Assembly (NCBI GenBank): GCA_946480125.1
Contig: CAMLIY010000173.1
Span: 1-6,604, forward strand
Source: an uncultured Asticcacaulis sp.
GTDB taxonomy: Bacteria; Pseudomonadota; Alphaproteobacteria; Caulobacterales; Caulobacteraceae
Length of the DNA: 6,604 nt
Direction of reading: 5' to 3'
Below, one piece after another: positions 5,455-6,604 of the stretch. Each line of letters begins with the position of its first letter. Positions within the stretch are counted from its first letter, which is position 1. Both the position numbers and the translations under genes were made by a program. Below the pieces are notes generated by a model. That model was not told the origin of the DNA. It did no database searches and saw only the letters and a program-made list of their open reading frames with translations.

Positions 5455-6204
5455 TCATACCGCTAAGACACGAAACCAAACGTCCAGACTTTGCGCCTGA
5501 ACCAACATGCCGGCGGCGCGTTTGGCGGCCTCTTCATCGTGGCCCCAGGTTTCAGACTGGAAGTCTTCGCCGATGCGCGAGGCATGAAACGCCGCCTCGC
5601 CGCTCAGATGTCCGCGCCACAGCGCCAGAGCCAGGATAACCGACCCCAATAGCGGAATGGACAGCATGATGCCGGCCTGCTCGTAAGGCGTGGCATTGTA
5701 TATCAATGATTGAATCCGGCGGATCGTTTCCTTGGGCTGCGGCTGGTGGATAATGCTCTGGCTCTGGTGGAATTGCAGATCAAGCGCCGCATCGGCCCAA
5801 GTCAGGATCGGCGTCCAGGCCGCCGCTTCCCGCGCCTGCAGGACCGCCGGATATTCCGCCGGATAACACAAAAGGTCGGTTTCGGAATACCGCGTGACCT
5901 CGGCCAGGGTGTCATCCAGCACCTCCCCCATGCGATCGACACTGGCGAAGGCCAGGCGCGTCAGGGGCATGGCTTCGTAATCGACATAATCACCGACCGC
6001 GGCCCATTCGGCTTCCACCAATTGCGCCAGGGCGATATTCGGCAAGACCAGCACATTACCCTTCGGCGTTTTTACCGGCCGGCCATCGAGGGCAACGCCA
6101 AAGCCGCTCTCGATATCAAGGGTGGCCGTGCCACCCCAGAAGCGCTTGGGGCGAAAGCCCAAGGAGTCGGATTTCTTGTCGGGCGCTTTGGCTTCGTATG
6201 TCAT
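5455..6204 (-). CDS. ATP12-family F1-ATPase assembly chaperone
   Basis: A 249-residue soluble protein of the ATP12 family (Pfam PF07542). In mitochondria Atp12 binds free F1 alpha subunits and keeps them from aggregating until the alpha3-beta3 hexamer forms; the alphaproteobacterial homologues are presumed to do the same for AtpA in the cytoplasm. Signatures are RPKRFWGG (18-25), DGRPVKTPKGN (40-50), AEWAAVGDYVDYEAMPLTRLA (65-85), the DLLCYPAEYP segment (110-119) with W130, LLGSVILALAL (185-195) and EDFQSETWGHDEEA (213-226). The second half of the family motif usually reads DExxQ; here it is GEDFQ, with Glu213 kept. The length is normal. AAGG at 6212-6215, 7 nt before the ATG, supports the start. 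The HAD hydrolase stop codon ends 1 nt upstream, so the two are very likely translationally coupled. Confidence 0.93.
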   Translation of the reverse strand: MTYEAKAPDKKSDSLGFRPKRFWGGTATLDIESGFGVALDGRPVKTPKGNVLVLPNIALAQLVEAEWAAVGDYVDYEAMPLTRLAFASVDRMGEVLDDTLAEVTRYSETDLLCYPAEYPAVLQAREAAAWTPILTWADAALDLQFHQSQSIIHQPQPKETIRRIQSLIYNATPYEQAGIMLSIPLLGSVILALALWRGHLSGEAAFHASRIGEDFQSETWGHDEEAAKRAAGMLVQAQSLDVWFRVLAV

Positions 6205-6205
6205 T

Positions 6206-6604
6206 TCAATACCTTGCGCGTTTGGGTTCAGACATTAATTCCGGCTCGAAGGCATCCAGCAGCATCTTTAGTTCGGTAAAATCGTGAACGATCTCATGGG
6301 CGCCGGCCAGTTGCAGTTCCTCCACCGTATGGAAGCCCCAGGAGACGCCGATAGCCCTGACGCCGGCGCTGCGGGCCATTTTCATATCGTGGCTGGCATC
6401 GCCGATCATCACGGCCTCATGCGTGGCCACACCGAGCGCATCGAGATTACACTGAAGCATGTGTGGGTGCGGCTTGGAAGGACCGTCATCGGCGCAGAAG
6501 GTGACATCGAACAGATCGCCCCAGCCGTGTTTCTCAACGGTGCGGTTAACGCCACGGCGCGAATTGCCGGTGGCCATGCCGATCAGCCAGCCCTCGGCTT
6601 TCAG
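6206..6604 (-). CDS. HAD-IA family hydrolase (phosphoglycolate phosphatase-like), N-terminus cut by window edge
   Basis: The C-terminal 132 residues of a haloacid dehalogenase superfamily phosphatase; the frame runs open through the right edge, so the nucleophile Asp (motif I) and cap domain lie outside. Counting from the first visible residue (Leu1), motif II is the Thr in GMATGNSRRG (9-18), motif III the Lys of DDGPSKPHP (39-47), and motif IV the pair of Asp in VMIGDASHDMKMA (65-77), followed by the usual AGVRAIGVSWGFH (80-92). An in-frame ATG at 6577 is internal to the conserved core and is not the start. Family members dephosphorylate small phosphate esters; the close group is labelled phosphoglycolate phosphatase-like, but the substrate is not determined. 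In many alphaproteobacteria this gene sits between an RluA-type pseudouridine synthase gene and ATP12, so a pseudouridine synthase is predicted beyond the edge. Confidence 0.92.
   Translation of the reverse strand: MKAEGWLIGMATGNSRRGVNRTVEKHGWGDLFDVTFCADDGPSKPHPHMLQCNLDALGVATHEAVMIGDASHDMKMARSAGVRAIGVSWGFHTVEELQLAGAHEIVHDFTELKMLLDAFEPELMSEPKRARY

Noticed and set aside
5710..6279. 189-codon open frame on the plus strand
   Set aside because: It lies antisense over the well-conserved ATP12 gene and the end of the HAD gene; its protein is Arg/Gly/Gln-rich with no family resemblance, as expected of a shadow frame.
6206..6577. HAD gene starting at the ATG at 6577
   Set aside because: This ATG lies in the conserved motif II region (GMATGNS); the frame is open to the window edge and the catalytic N-terminus must lie outside.

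Overview
The window looks like ordinary chromosomal DNA from an alphaproteobacterium, most likely a member of the Caulobacteraceae with moderate GC (an Asticcacaulis-like genome is my best guess; GC was judged by eye, not computed). The grounds are an ATP12-type F1-ATPase assembly chaperone next to a HAD-IA phosphatase (a typical alphaproteobacterial pairing), a COG3146/DUF482 FemAB-like acyltransferase near a RidA-family gene, a DUF962 (Mpo1-like) membrane protein, and a TPR-sulfotransferase of a kind frequent in Caulobacterales and Sphingomonadales. I found no rRNA, tRNA, CRISPR array, insertion sequence, integrase or phage gene.

Layout. The left half (2-3928) reads on the plus strand: a RidA-family protein (2-472), a POT/PTR2 proton-coupled oligopeptide transporter (545-1909), a COG3146 acyltransferase-fold protein (1973-3112), then a gap of about 480 bases with no confident gene (3113-3592), then a small DUF962 membrane protein (3593-3928). 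The right half reads on the minus strand from the right edge inward: the C-terminal part of a HAD-IA hydrolase cut by the window end (6206-6604), an ATP12-family chaperone (5455-6204) starting 1 nt after the HAD stop codon, and a TPR-sulfotransferase (3919-5379). The two blocks converge, and the DUF962 and sulfotransferase coding regions overlap tail to tail by 10 bp.

How the genes work together. RidA, transporter and COG3146 protein lie close together on one strand with gaps of 72 and 63 nt and may be partly co-transcribed, but the COG3146 gene has no visible ribosome binding site and a -10-like element placed so that transcription could begin at its ATG (a possible leaderless message). HAD and ATP12 are almost certainly translationally coupled. 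The sulfotransferase follows in the same direction but has a candidate promoter and a good Shine-Dalgarno of its own.

No clearly new biological system is visible. The points most worth a second look are the gene-free gap at 3113-3592 (a broken chain of minus-strand open frames, several inverted repeats and an 11-bp direct repeat), the transporter that appears to lack the HA-HB helical hairpin usual in bacterial POTs, the RidA homologue with Lys in place of the catalytic Arg, and the sulfotransferase with a TPST-like active-site segment, an altered C-terminal motif and an internal G8 tract.
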